This document shows positions 40,001 to 46,817 of a DNA stretch of 64,000 nucleotides, piece by piece. This DNA comes from Candidatus Amarolinea dominans (GTDB lineage: Bacteria > Chloroflexota > Anaerolineae > SSC4 > Amarolineaceae). The stretch spans positions 186,001 through 250,000 of the forward strand of contig JADJYJ010000001.1 of the NCBI GenBank assembly GCA_016719785.1, written 5' to 3'. The notes under the pieces were generated by a model, which was not told the DNA's origin, made no database searches, and worked only from the letters and a program-made list of their open reading frames with translations. Made by a program: the position numbers and the translations under genes. Each line of letters begins with the position of its first letter. The stretch's first letter is position 1.

Positions 40001-40908
40001 ATGGCAATCTCCTGGTCCCGGTAGAAGATGCGCAGCGTGGCGGGGTCGAGCGCGCCTACAGGCACACTGAGGCCGGCCAGGTCGGCGTAGGTGAGGCGCT
40101 GCAGCCCGGCCGCGGCCACGGTGATGCGCACGCCGGTCTGCCAGGGCAGGTCGGGCGCGGGCGCGAGCGAGTCGGGCGGCGGGGCCGGGGGCCAGGCGGA
40201 CGCAACCGGCCAGTTGAGGACATGCTCCGCCAGCAGCGCGTCGAAGGGGGAAGCGTCCAGCGCGGGGCCGGGCGCGGCCGCAGGCGGCTGCGAGAAGGAG
40301 ACGTGAATTTCGATGGTGCGGCAGAAGCGCAGGGCGCCGCTGAGGGGCGTGGTCTGCCAGGGGTAAACGCGCACCTGCACCAGGCGCACGCCCCGCATGG
40401 TCTGCGGATCGCCTAGTTCCACCAGGTTGGGCGGGAAGGGGCTTGGCGAGTCGTAGATGGCGGGGTCTTCGCGGAGGGACTGCTGCCACTGCCAGCCCTG
40501 CTCGGCCACCTGCTGCATGAAGTCAGGGCCGCCGGCTGCCAGCGACCAGGCCGGCGCAGGCTCCAGGCGCCAGCGGCCGGGGACCGGTGCGCATGTGGCC
40601 GAGGTGACCTGGGCCGCGGCCGCGCCCTGGCCGGGGATGGCGAGCGTGGCGATGACGAAGGGCAGCGCCGGCGCGCCCGGCTGCGCCATCTGCGCGGTCT
40701 GCGGCGCGCTGAGGCGGACGTAGGTCGCCGCGCCGGGAACCAGTGCGGGCATGGCGGCCGGCGCTTGCACGCGCAGAGAGACCCCGTCCGCATCGGCCTG
40801 CAGCACGCTCACCACCGGCGCTTCACCCTCCGCGTGGGCGGTGCTGAACGCGAGACAGGCGGCCAGGGTAATCAAACCTGTGATCCCAAGTCGCCAACGC
40901 TGGTTCAT
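37069..40908 (-). CDS. secreted C25 (gingipain-type) cysteine protease with dockerin domain
   Basis: The 1279-aa protein starts with a signal peptide (LGITGLITLAACLAFSTAHA). A propeptide-like and beta-rich region of some 600 residues precedes the C25 peptidase domain: FVALLGDG-type YVALLGDGQYDFRN, DNALVSVSGPGDILPDMAIG, catalytic His837 in MVMHWFGHGSKFRW, catalytic Cys874 in FLEWGCWTGYF. Ig-like domains follow (LTVTLTNSSMFTLTNPRV, VTYTLVISNAGNM). The end is a dockerin pair (DVNCNGLVNVVDVQSVAVRW and DLDANGVIDTLDVVRVAAAW). No good ribosome binding site is seen, so translation may depend on the small ORF ending 22 bases upstream. It could process the neighbouring surface proteins or the small peptide; this is inference. 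Confidence 0.88.
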   Translation of the reverse strand: MNQRWRLGITGLITLAACLAFSTAHAEGEAPVVSVLQADADGVSLRVQAPAAMPALVPGAATYVRLSAPQTAQMAQPGAPALPFVIATLAIPGQGAAAAQVTSATCAPVPGRWRLEPAPAWSLAAGGPDFMQQVAEQGWQWQQSLREDPAIYDSPSPFPPNLVELGDPQTMRGVRLVQVRVYPWQTTPLSGALRFCRTIEIHVSFSQPPAAAPGPALDASPFDALLAEHVLNWPVASAWPPAPPPDSLAPAPDLPWQTGVRITVAAAGLQRLTYADLAGLSVPVGALDPATLRIFYRDQEIAIQVAGGDDGGFDPGDEVRFYAPPQRSRYGLVSIYWLYWGGASGLRMGLRNAAPSGSTPETTTFTRTLRLEQQTVYLGTAFVDKDEDHWFYDDVFVYPGHTTDIGSYPFSAPGSANVPGVTVTGRVWGGQTEGLPDHWWMRLWLNGQPFDSSGYAWNGYGPATIYTASVTFPAAVVSTTNTITLEASLAQVSGLSAYWINPDWFDVTYRALLRATADRLDIQQALPGLQTFVAGGFSSPAVLAYDVSDPWHPVRLDGLVSSQQDTEFTQRFEAEGVHFLLSESAALLAPQSLALVTTPDLRSASLGADYLMIGPADFLAAAQPLLNVHSAEGLRVLTVDIQDIFDQFAGGHREPQAIRDFLTYAYFFWQRPAPTYVALLGDGQYDFRNDTGRNLPNPVPPYLEPIDPYIIETVTDNALVSVSGPGDILPDMAIGRLPANSVQEVQDMVAKILAYQAAPAGNWQREIAYVADNQPDPGGGGNFHNISNEIRFNWLTADMTAQPIYTLAPGYPNYTAVRAANLAALGDGQMVMHWFGHGSKFRWGYSGTPRPLGVLDQSALPVRADLPLFLEWGCWTGYFILIEPPTSAWPNYSFGEMLMRTPGKGGIADVSATGAHTAPPLQIMAHGMHQALFTQRLTRVGVAYTAMKLFFFANAGYALDVLDTTVLFGDPAMLLRLPQGDLSTSSAQVSAPQITPGQGLTLTVTLTNSSMFTLTNPRVAAAYPQDLMTVLDANGGAVGSGLIAWTLSNLAPGASRSISAGLAAAAVITPGLYLLNFPVAVGSSMAPTVTLAAASSLLATADLTPSVLAADRAWAAPGQAVTYTLVISNAGNMASPQTWLTATLPASLTAPLWLTATAPAVLYDGASRQVRWQGPAAPASPVTVSFSSTISPTLTACGSVSLPADLTDAWGSTLTRTVAVNLAVPDVNCNGLVNVVDVQSVAVRWGAVVGDPLYAPQVDLDANGVIDTLDVVRVAAAWQ

Positions 40909-40930
40909 CGTGTGATTGGAAAAACGAAAA

Positions 40931-41089
40931 TCAGGGCGAGCCGCTGAACGGTCCCAGCCCCTGCGCCAGGGCCTTCAGCTCGCGTTCGAGGATGATTTGC
41001 GGAGCCTGGAAGGGACGCCGGCGGGTGATGGCCGGCGCGGGTAGAACGGATGCGGGCGACGATGGTGATGATGTTGTTGTGTGAGTCAT
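40931..41089 (-). CDS. 52-aa peptide, candidate modified-peptide precursor next to PqqD and HprK-like kinase
   Basis: ATG 41089 is preceded by a strong ribosome binding site (GGAGGAG, 41094-41100). The 52 residues begin MTHTTTSSPSSPASVL, continue PAPAITRRRPFQAP and end QIILERELKALAQGLG then PFSGSP. Features are a Ser/Thr/Pro-rich start, a basic RRR, a central amphipathic stretch FQAPQIILERELKAL that could dock on PqqD, and a short Gly/Ser/Pro tail with two serines near the C-terminus. It lies 43 bases after the kinase gene and 22 before the protease gene, same strand. PqqD proteins bind leader peptides of ribosomal peptides, and HprK-like kinases in lasso-peptide clusters phosphorylate a C-terminal Ser. 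That makes it a plausible substrate. Not proven. Confidence 0.6.
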   Translation of the reverse strand: MTHTTTSSPSSPASVLPAPAITRRRPFQAPQIILERELKALAQGLGPFSGSP

Positions 41090-41132
41090 TTTACTCCTCC
41101 AAAGATGAGATTAGCCGATGAATATGACAATC

Positions 41133-41966
41133 CTAATAACGCCCGTTCAGTTCGTGCAGGGTTTGCCACACGCCCTGGTCGGGCCGAAACCACAAGTCGT
41201 ATCCTGGCACAGCCTGGGCCAGGGCTGTGCTCACATCCAACCAGCGTTGACTGTCCGCGGCGGTGGTCAGCGGGACATTTTCGGTGTCCAGCAGCCGCAG
41301 GAGCAGCGACCCGGGCGACAGGGGATGCAAGGCGTGGGCGGACGCCTGTACCAGGCGTAAAAGACCCGCCAGCGGAGCGGCCAGGGGCTTTGCCTGGGTA
41401 CGGCGTTGACACACGCCCGGTTCCCAATATGGAAATGAGTGAACGAACCAGTCACCTCCCTGTGGTATGAGCAGGACGGCTTCGTCGCCCAGCACGGGTA
41501 AATGGGCAGCGAGCGCCAGGTGCATCAGCGTGGTCTTGCCGGCGCCAGAAGGGCCGAAGCAGGCCAGGCCACGTCCATCCAGGACGATGCCGGCGGACCG
41601 GAGCAGGATGCCGCCCGCATCCAACGCGATCAGTTGCCCCAGGTACATCAGCACACGGCGCAAACCCAACGCCGCCTGCTCCACCTGGCGAATTTCGGCT
41701 ACGAGCAGGCAGCGACGGCGGTCGAGCCGGCCGGTCACCTGTGCCAGCTCGAAATCCACCCCATCTGCGCCGTAGACAACCTGTTCGGCGCCAGGTGCAA
41801 GGGCCGGATGGGCGCCGCCGGCCAGGCTGAGGCGCACGGTGTAGGCGAGCGGCGCGTCCAGCGCAAAATTCGCCAGCGGGTCCTGCTGCAAGAGCACGGG
41901 CGCCAGCGTTGGGGCCAGCTCCAGGCGAACGCCTTGCCCCGCCAGGCCCAGCGTCAGGCTAACCAC
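41133..41966 (-). CDS. HprK-related serine kinase-like protein
   Basis: The 277-aa protein has a C-terminal HPr kinase fold: Walker A GPSGAGKTT at residues 138-146, then HLPVLGDEAVLLI (Asp161/Glu162, at the place of the kinase acidic residues). The N-terminal half (SLTLGLAGQGVRLELAP) is the domain seen in the HprK-related proteins that travel with PqqD and nucleotidyltransferases. It lacks the full HPr-binding part of real HprK. Its start is 3 bases after the pqqD-like stop, so the two are coupled. From memory, such sets are described as HPr-rel systems near exopolysaccharide genes, and relatives phosphorylate lasso-peptide precursors. Target here is unknown; the 52-aa ORF downstream is the best candidate. 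Confidence 0.85.
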   Translation of the reverse strand: MVSLTLGLAGQGVRLELAPTLAPVLLQQDPLANFALDAPLAYTVRLSLAGGAHPALAPGAEQVVYGADGVDFELAQVTGRLDRRRCLLVAEIRQVEQAALGLRRVLMYLGQLIALDAGGILLRSAGIVLDGRGLACFGPSGAGKTTLMHLALAAHLPVLGDEAVLLIPQGGDWFVHSFPYWEPGVCQRRTQAKPLAAPLAGLLRLVQASAHALHPLSPGSLLLRLLDTENVPLTTAADSQRWLDVSTALAQAVPGYDLWFRPDQGVWQTLHELNGRY

Positions 41967-41969
41967 GCG

Positions 41970-42251
41970 TCACACCCAGGTCAGGAGGCCGCGGGCGTGC
42001 AGTTCGCCCAGGAAGCGCGCCGTGTGGGTCTGGGCGTCGGGCAGTTCGACCTCATACTCCTCGGTCAACAGCGCGGCAATGTCGGCCGGGGTGCGGGTGC
42101 CATCGGCCAGCTCCCAGATACGGGTGCCGACCTCGTTGAGCATGCGCACCATGTGTTGTTTGGGCGAGAGGACCACCGCTTCGCCCGCCACCGTGCGGGC
42201 TGCGACGTCGGGATGCGCCGCCGGCCGCCCAGGGGGTAGGTTTTCCATCAT
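41970..42251 (-). CDS. PqqD family peptide-binding protein
   Basis: The 93-aa protein is a PqqD-like RRE (RiPP recognition element): HPDVAARTVAGEAVVLSPKQ, then MVRMLNEVGTRIWELADGTR and TPADIAALLTEEYEVELPDA, and a C-terminal helix ending LHARGLLTWV. PqqD domains hold the leader of a precursor peptide for modification. It is the first gene of a compact operon: PqqD, HprK-like kinase, 52-aa peptide, C25 protease. Two ATGs are adjacent (42251, 42248); AAGGGG lies about 12 bases upstream. The open frame back to 42356 runs into the CACGAA repeat and is not real. Confidence 0.9.
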   Translation of the reverse strand: MMENLPPGRPAAHPDVAARTVAGEAVVLSPKQHMVRMLNEVGTRIWELADGTRTPADIAALLTEEYEVELPDAQTHTARFLGELHARGLLTWV

Positions 42252-42284
42252 CGTGACACTGTCCCCTTTTAGCCGACAAGCGTG

Positions 42285-42412
42285 GACCTTTTGTTTCGTG
42301 AAATTGGTGAAATGGCGAGAATCCGGATCTCTGCCACGAATTGCACGAATGGACACGAATTTTTTGTTTCGTGAAAATTCGTGAAATTCGTGGCGAAAGA
42401 ATCCTCGCTTCT
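42285..42412. repeat. CACGAATT-type hairpin repeat in the pqqD leader
   Basis: CACGAATTGCACGAATGGAC faces TTCGTGAAAATTCGTGAAAT, giving a long imperfect stem in the transcript from the promoter at 42452. A second copy set is at 44565-44745. This repeat follows the end of surface protein C and precedes pqqD, so it may serve as a 3' hairpin for the first and a leader structure for the second. Confidence 0.8.
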
Positions 42413-42451
42413 GTACAAGAAATCAATTGGTAAGATACGGCTGCTGCAAAA

Positions 42452-42480
42452 ATTGTAACACAGGTTTGGCGGCTGTGCAA
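42452..42480 (-). promoter_or_regulatory. promoter of the PqqD-kinase-peptide operon
   Basis: On the minus strand TTGCAC (42475-42480), 17-nt spacer, TACAAT (42452-42457). It lies just after the end of the surface protein gene, giving a leader of about 195 nt that includes the CACGAA hairpin. Confidence 0.6.
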
Positions 42481-42505
42481 GCAATTTGCGGCCGGGGGAT
42501 TGCCG

Positions 42506-44331
42506 TTAGCGGCGGCGCCAGGCCACGGCCGCGGCGGCCAGCGCGGTGAGGCCGGCGGCGGCCAGCGGCCAGGCGACAGGGAGCGTGGTCACGGGCGCGA
42601 AGCCGCTCAGGCTGACCGCGGTGGGTGCGTTGAAGGTCACGCTGACGGGGCCGTGGCGCGTGACGACGCCGGCGATATCCACATCCTCCAGCCAGTAGTA
42701 GTAGGTGGTGTTGTTGACCAGGTTGGCGCTGTCGGGCCATGCGTAGCTGAAGCCCTGGCTGCTGCCCGGCCCCTGCGAGGGGATCAGGCTGGCGTTCAAC
42801 TGCACATCGGGCGCGGTGGGCGAGACGCCGCGCCAGAGGTTGAAGCCCAGGTTGCCGATCTCCGAGACCGTTTCCCAGGTGACCAGGATGTGGTCGCCGA
42901 AGGCGGCGGCGTTGAAGTCGGCCAAGGGGGCAGCCAGGGGGGCTTGCTCGCCTCCCGTGAAATCGGAGAAACCGGTGACGGTTCCCGATAATTTGTTGTT
43001 TCCGGCATCCACAGCATTGAGCAGCGTCCAAGTGGAGCCGTTGTACTTACCTGCATAGAGGTTTGTCTCTGTGCCGGCAATATCGGCATCCACGTAGATG
43101 AACGAGGCCGCGCACGAGAAACCGCTGATGCCCGATGAGGTCACAGTCCAATAGCGCGTCACGTAATCGGTCGTACTGGTGTTGCTGGCATGTTTAGCAT
43201 CCGTCAAACGGACGGCCGCATAGGCGCTGCTGAAGCTGCCGCTGGTGAAGTCCAGTGTCACCGGCGAGTATTCGGCCGTGCTGGTGTTGTCGCCCACCGG
43301 GAAGGTGAACGAACCGGTGGCCGAGAACTGCTTACGCATCTCACCGGCGCCTTCGGCCACCACCATGTTGCTGGCGCTGGGGGTGCCGGATACGCTGGCG
43401 GCCGTGCCCAGGGTCAGGTTGTTGGCGCCGAGGGTGAGCCGGCCGCTGGTAAGGGTGAGCAGTTCATTCACTGTTACGTTACCAGCCAATACAGCATTTC
43501 CGCTATTCATGTTCAAGACCGAGTAAGTTCCTGCAGGGAACGAGGCAACCGTCGAGTAACTACTAATCGAAGGAGGTACGGCTTGATTCCACCAACGGAT
43601 GTTATCAAGATTAATCGTGGCAACATTGCCAGTGGAACTCTCGCCGTAGAAGCGGAAAGCATTGATGGTTGTTCCGTTTGCCAGTTCGGCCTTTGCCAAA
43701 TCGTCTCCAATCAATACGCCGTTAACCCACAAATCATGCTTATATGCCGCCACTGTTCCGGCCCCATAGTCCACCGAAGGCTGAGTTATTGCCATGATGG
43801 ACCGTATAGCGACATCCTGAGCAAACGGCGTGCCTGATATACCTGTGTGTTCCAAATCCGTTATCGTTGGTGGTAATTGAACTGGACGCACCGTAAACAA
43901 ACCGCAAACCAGTGAATACGTGGCTGCCGGTAAACCCAGTAGATTGTGCTGATGCAAAACTAGTACCGTTGCCGGCAAAGAAATACCATGTGCCACTGCT
44001 GCCACCCGAAAAGTAAACTTCAAATGCAACCGTAAACACAGTGGCTGCCGTTCCATATTCGGCTGATGTTACTCCGACGCTGTTGATGCTTCCGCCGGTT
44101 GGTGCCATGCCAAGCTCGCGTCTGTTCCAATTTCCTGCCGGGATCTTGATCGTGAACACCGCCGACCAATGACACCAAACCAGTGTTACCTGTTGTGGCT
44201 GTTGTGCCATCAGCCGTTGTACCGAAATCGAGACTGCCGCTGGCAGCGCTCGCCCGCGGTGCGGGCATGACAATCAGCGCCGCCAGGGTGAGTGCGAGGG
44301 CCAGGAGGCCGGAAATCCATTTACGTTGCAT
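42506..44331 (-). pseudogene. surface protein with C-terminal sorting-type helix, two frameshifts
   Basis: Three frames in order make one protein of about 600 aa. From ATG 44331 (GGAAGGAG 8 bases upstream) come the signal peptide WISGLLALALTLAALIVMPA and GSLDFGTTADGTTATTGNTG. After a slip near 44155, a second frame gives IKIPAGNWNRRELGMAPTGG and VAFEVYFSGGSSGTWYFFAG, a lectin-like segment. After a slip near 43858 the third frame runs to the end: ITDLEHTGISGTPFAQDVAI, the domain shared with surface protein B (FSSAYAAVRLTDAKH), the WETVSEIGNLGFNLWRG module and a final helix with RRR. Each slip needs one extra base to be removed. It may be a decayed gene or assembly errors. A good promoter (44525-44553) remains. 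Confidence 0.8.
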
Positions 44332-44524
44332 GTTGCTTTCTCCTTCCAATTCACGTTTTGTCCGAGCGGCAGGCCGGGGTGCGCCGGGGGCGAGCGAAGG
44401 GGGGTGCGGGGGCGAGATGGCTGTATTCGAGAACAAGGTAGATCACACAGAAGCTATCGGGTTGCACTCCGCACTGGCCGCGGCGCCGCGTGCAAAATCA
44501 CAGCACGCATGTTGGTTCAACTGG

Positions 44525-44553
44525 ATTATAGCAGACCGACTAGGGGGCGTCAA
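44525..44553 (-). promoter_or_regulatory. promoter of surface protein C
   Basis: On the minus strand TTGACG (44548-44553), 17-nt spacer, perfect TATAAT (44525-44530). It starts a leader of about 185 nt before ATG 44331. The 44332-44524 stretch shows no gene. Confidence 0.7.
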
Positions 44554-44564
44554 AAGCAGTGTTC

Positions 44565-44745
44565 TTTGCCACGAATTTCACGAACTGACACGAATTTTTG
44601 TTTCGTGAAAATTCGTGAAATTCGTGGCGAAAGAATCCCTGGGATCTCTGCCACGAATGACACGAATTTTCACGAATTGGTTTTTGTTTTTGTGTCATTC
44701 GTGGTGAGAGAATCCGTGTGGATCCGTGTGGATCCGTGACCTACG
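44565..44745. repeat. CACGAATT-type hairpin repeats after the nucleotidyltransferase gene
   Basis: Two sets of CCACGAATTTCACGAA and TTCGTGAAATTCGTGG arms form hairpins at about 44571-44632 and 44652-44704. GTGTGGATCCGTGTGGATCC follows, within the end of the gene coded to 44695. Same family as 42285-42412. Confidence 0.8.
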
Positions 44746-45933
44746 CTCGATGGCGGGGGGCGGCAGCGCTTGCTCGACCCGGAAGCGGTCGTCGTGCTGC
44801 CACGATGTCCAGATGACGGCTTTGACGATGCGGCCCAGGTAGTAGAGGGGGAGCAGGCCGCGCCAGGGGATGTGGTAGCGGGGGAGCATGTACGCGGCCG
44901 GCGGGAAGAGCATGGCGCGCCAGTAGGCCAGACGCGCCGGCCGGCTGCTCAGGGCTTGCGCACGGCCCCGCGCCAGCCCCAGGCTGTTGTGGCGCTGACG
45001 GTCGAGGTCGCGAAACGCGGCCGCTTCTTCAGGCGCGGGAGACAGGGCCGCCAACGCGGCCAGCGCGCCGTCTGGCAGCGGGGTGTCGAACCAGGTGTGC
45101 GCCAGGCGCAGGCTCGCCTGCAGCGGCAAGAGGGTGCGCAGGGCCTGGGCGCGGGCAGCCAGGGCGGTCCAATCCCAGGCCGCGCCGTGGTTGCGCAGCA
45201 GCAGGTCCACATCGCTCAGCCAGCCCAGGTGCCAGGTGCCCAGGTGGTGCCAGAAGAGATGAATGGCGGCATGGAGCAGGGCATCTGCAGGACAGAGCAC
45301 GCGCACCGGCACGCCGGCAATGCGCGCGGGCACGCTGCGCGGCAGCCAATCTTCGGCCGCCAGGTGGAACATGACGGCCGGATGCTGCGCCAGCCGCCAA
45401 TGCACATCCACGCCAAAACGCAGCTCGCCGGCCAGCAGGGACGCATGCAACGCCACTTCACCGCGCAGGTGCGGCTGCTCCTCCGCGGCCAGCCCCTGGT
45501 CTTCGAAGCCCAGGGCCAGCAGAGCCGCCTTCACCTTGCTCACGTCCGCGTGCGGCACCAGCAGATCAAGATCGGTGGTGGGCCGCAGCGCCAGGTTGTG
45601 ATAGTGTACCTCGCCCATGGCCATGCCCTTGAGCACCGCCGGCTCGATGCCGGCCGCGGTTAGCGTGCTCAACACCTGCCCGGCCGCGGTGGCCAGGGCG
45701 ACACCCCACAACGCGTGCTGGCGGTACTCTGCCTGCAGCGCATCGGTCAGCGTCGCGGGCAGCGCCGCCGCCACTGGCGCCAGGCGCACGTGCAGCAGCG
45801 GCCCCACGCGGTGCCAGCGCGCGGCCGCGATGAACGCCGCCCACGCGGCCGGGCTGATGCCCGCCGGCGGCGGCGCCGGGCGCTGCGCCAGGGCCTGGCG
45901 CAAGAAATCGAGCAGTTCGTCAGGAAAATTCAT
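44695..45933 (-). CDS. nucleotidyltransferase family protein (NTP_transf_5-like)
   Basis: The 412-aa protein shows the nucleotidyltransferase core GIEPAVLKGMAMGEVHY and RPTTDLDLLVPHADVSKVKA with two acidic residues (DLD), then a helical C-terminal part including WLSDVDLLLRNHGAAWDW. Related proteins occur with PqqD and HprK-like genes in exopolysaccharide and lasso-peptide loci; the chemistry is not settled (nucleotidyl transfer is assumed from the fold). I start at ATG 45933, 2 bases after the run GGAGGAGAG; the frame to 46164 only translates the repeat elements. Its last residues (RSRIHTDPHGFSHHE) fall in the CACGAA repeat. A second family member is at 61465-62643. Confidence 0.82.
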   Translation of the reverse strand: MNFPDELLDFLRQALAQRPAPPPAGISPAAWAAFIAAARWHRVGPLLHVRLAPVAAALPATLTDALQAEYRQHALWGVALATAAGQVLSTLTAAGIEPAVLKGMAMGEVHYHNLALRPTTDLDLLVPHADVSKVKAALLALGFEDQGLAAEEQPHLRGEVALHASLLAGELRFGVDVHWRLAQHPAVMFHLAAEDWLPRSVPARIAGVPVRVLCPADALLHAAIHLFWHHLGTWHLGWLSDVDLLLRNHGAAWDWTALAARAQALRTLLPLQASLRLAHTWFDTPLPDGALAALAALSPAPEEAAAFRDLDRQRHNSLGLARGRAQALSSRPARLAYWRAMLFPPAAYMLPRYHIPWRGLLPLYYLGRIVKAVIWTSWQHDDRFRVEQALPPPAIERRSRIHTDPHGFSHHE

Positions 45934-45941
45934 ACTCTCCT

Positions 45942-46172
45942 CCGAATGAATTCGGGGCGAAGGGGCGTTCCGCCGCGAGGTCGGCCTGCGCCGACCCGGA
46001 TTGCGTCCACGCAGGTGGACGCCCGGCGGTACGCCCGTCAGGCGCGATTTCAATCGCTCTCCTCTCTCCGCCGGAATTCGGGGCGAAGGGGCTGCGCCTG
46101 ACCGACCCGGATTGCGTCCACGCAGGTGGACGCCCGGCGGTACGCCCTTTAGGCGCGATTTCAATCGCTCTC
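45942..46172. repeat. multi-hairpin element, two copies upstream of the nucleotidyltransferase
   Basis: Copy 1 (about 45942-46060) has all four palindromes of the 35536 element: CCGAATGAATTCGG, GGTCGGCCTGCGCCGACC, GCGTCCACGCAGGTGGACGC, GCGATTTCAATCGC. Copy 2 (about 46072-46170) lacks most of the second palindrome. They lie between the 46198 gene and the start at 45933, so they form the leader of the nucleotidyltransferase. Confidence 0.9.
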
Positions 46173-46197
46173 TCTCGGTCGTCGCAGGCTGATTCGA

Positions 46198-46803
46198 TTA
46201 TGGTATCCCGATGCGCCGCACCCATTGATAGCCGCCGGCGTACAGGAAATCTACCCATTGGACTTCGGGCGGCGGCGCGGTGAAAAAGAGCGCGCCGCTG
46301 ACGCTGCTGCCTGGCGCCACCGGGTGTTCGCCGCCAAAGGTGATGGTCAGATCACGGCGCAGGGGATAGGCGCGGCCGTTTTCATCCAGCAGCATGGGGT
46401 CGGCGGCAAAGGAGACGCCCTCCCGGGCGGTGTTGTTGTGGATGCTGATATTCAGGCGCAGCAGGCCGTCTGCGGTGATCTCGATGCTGTTGACCCAGGC
46501 GGCCCAGGAGGCGCAGCAGTAGGGCGCCTGCTGGTTGACCGGCCGCCGGCGGCCAGCAGCGCCGATCATGGCGGTGGGGCCAGGGGTAGGGGTCAGGGGG
46601 GCTGAGGGGAGCGGTGTTGCCAGCAGCAGCGGCGCGGCGATGGTGGGCGTGGGGCTGGCCGTGACCGGAGGCGTGACCGATCCGCGTTCATAGACCGGCG
46701 GCGCGGGCATGGGCAAGAGGAGAAAAATCAGCGCGCCGAGGGCTGTGCCCACCAGCAGCAGCCAGACGATGCGGCGCAGCATGTCGGCGAGGTCAGGTCT
46801 CAT
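46198..46803 (-). CDS. membrane-anchored protein of unknown function
   Basis: The 201-aa protein has a single N-terminal membrane helix (IVWLLLVGTALGALIFLLLP), a Pro/Thr-rich linker (TPPVTASPTPTIAAPLLLAT), and a beta-sandwich-like external domain (LRLNISIHNNTAREGVSFAA, LLDENGRAYPLRRDLTI) that resembles DUF4352-type immunoglobulin folds. It is 14 bases after the tyrosine kinase gene, in the exopolysaccharide operon, so a role in polysaccharide export or envelope attachment is reasonable. I do not recognise a specific family. Confidence 0.75.
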   Translation of the reverse strand: MRPDLADMLRRIVWLLLVGTALGALIFLLLPMPAPPVYERGSVTPPVTASPTPTIAAPLLLATPLPSAPLTPTPGPTAMIGAAGRRRPVNQQAPYCCASWAAWVNSIEITADGLLRLNISIHNNTAREGVSFAADPMLLDENGRAYPLRRDLTITFGGEHPVAPGSSVSGALFFTAPPPEVQWVDFLYAGGYQWVRRIGIP

Positions 46804-46817
46804 GATGAATCAATCCC

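Noticed and set aside
37834..40416. 860-aa plus-strand gene
   Set aside because: It is antisense to the C25 protease, whose catalytic motifs, signal peptide and dockerin are clear; long antisense frames are expected in GC-rich DNA.
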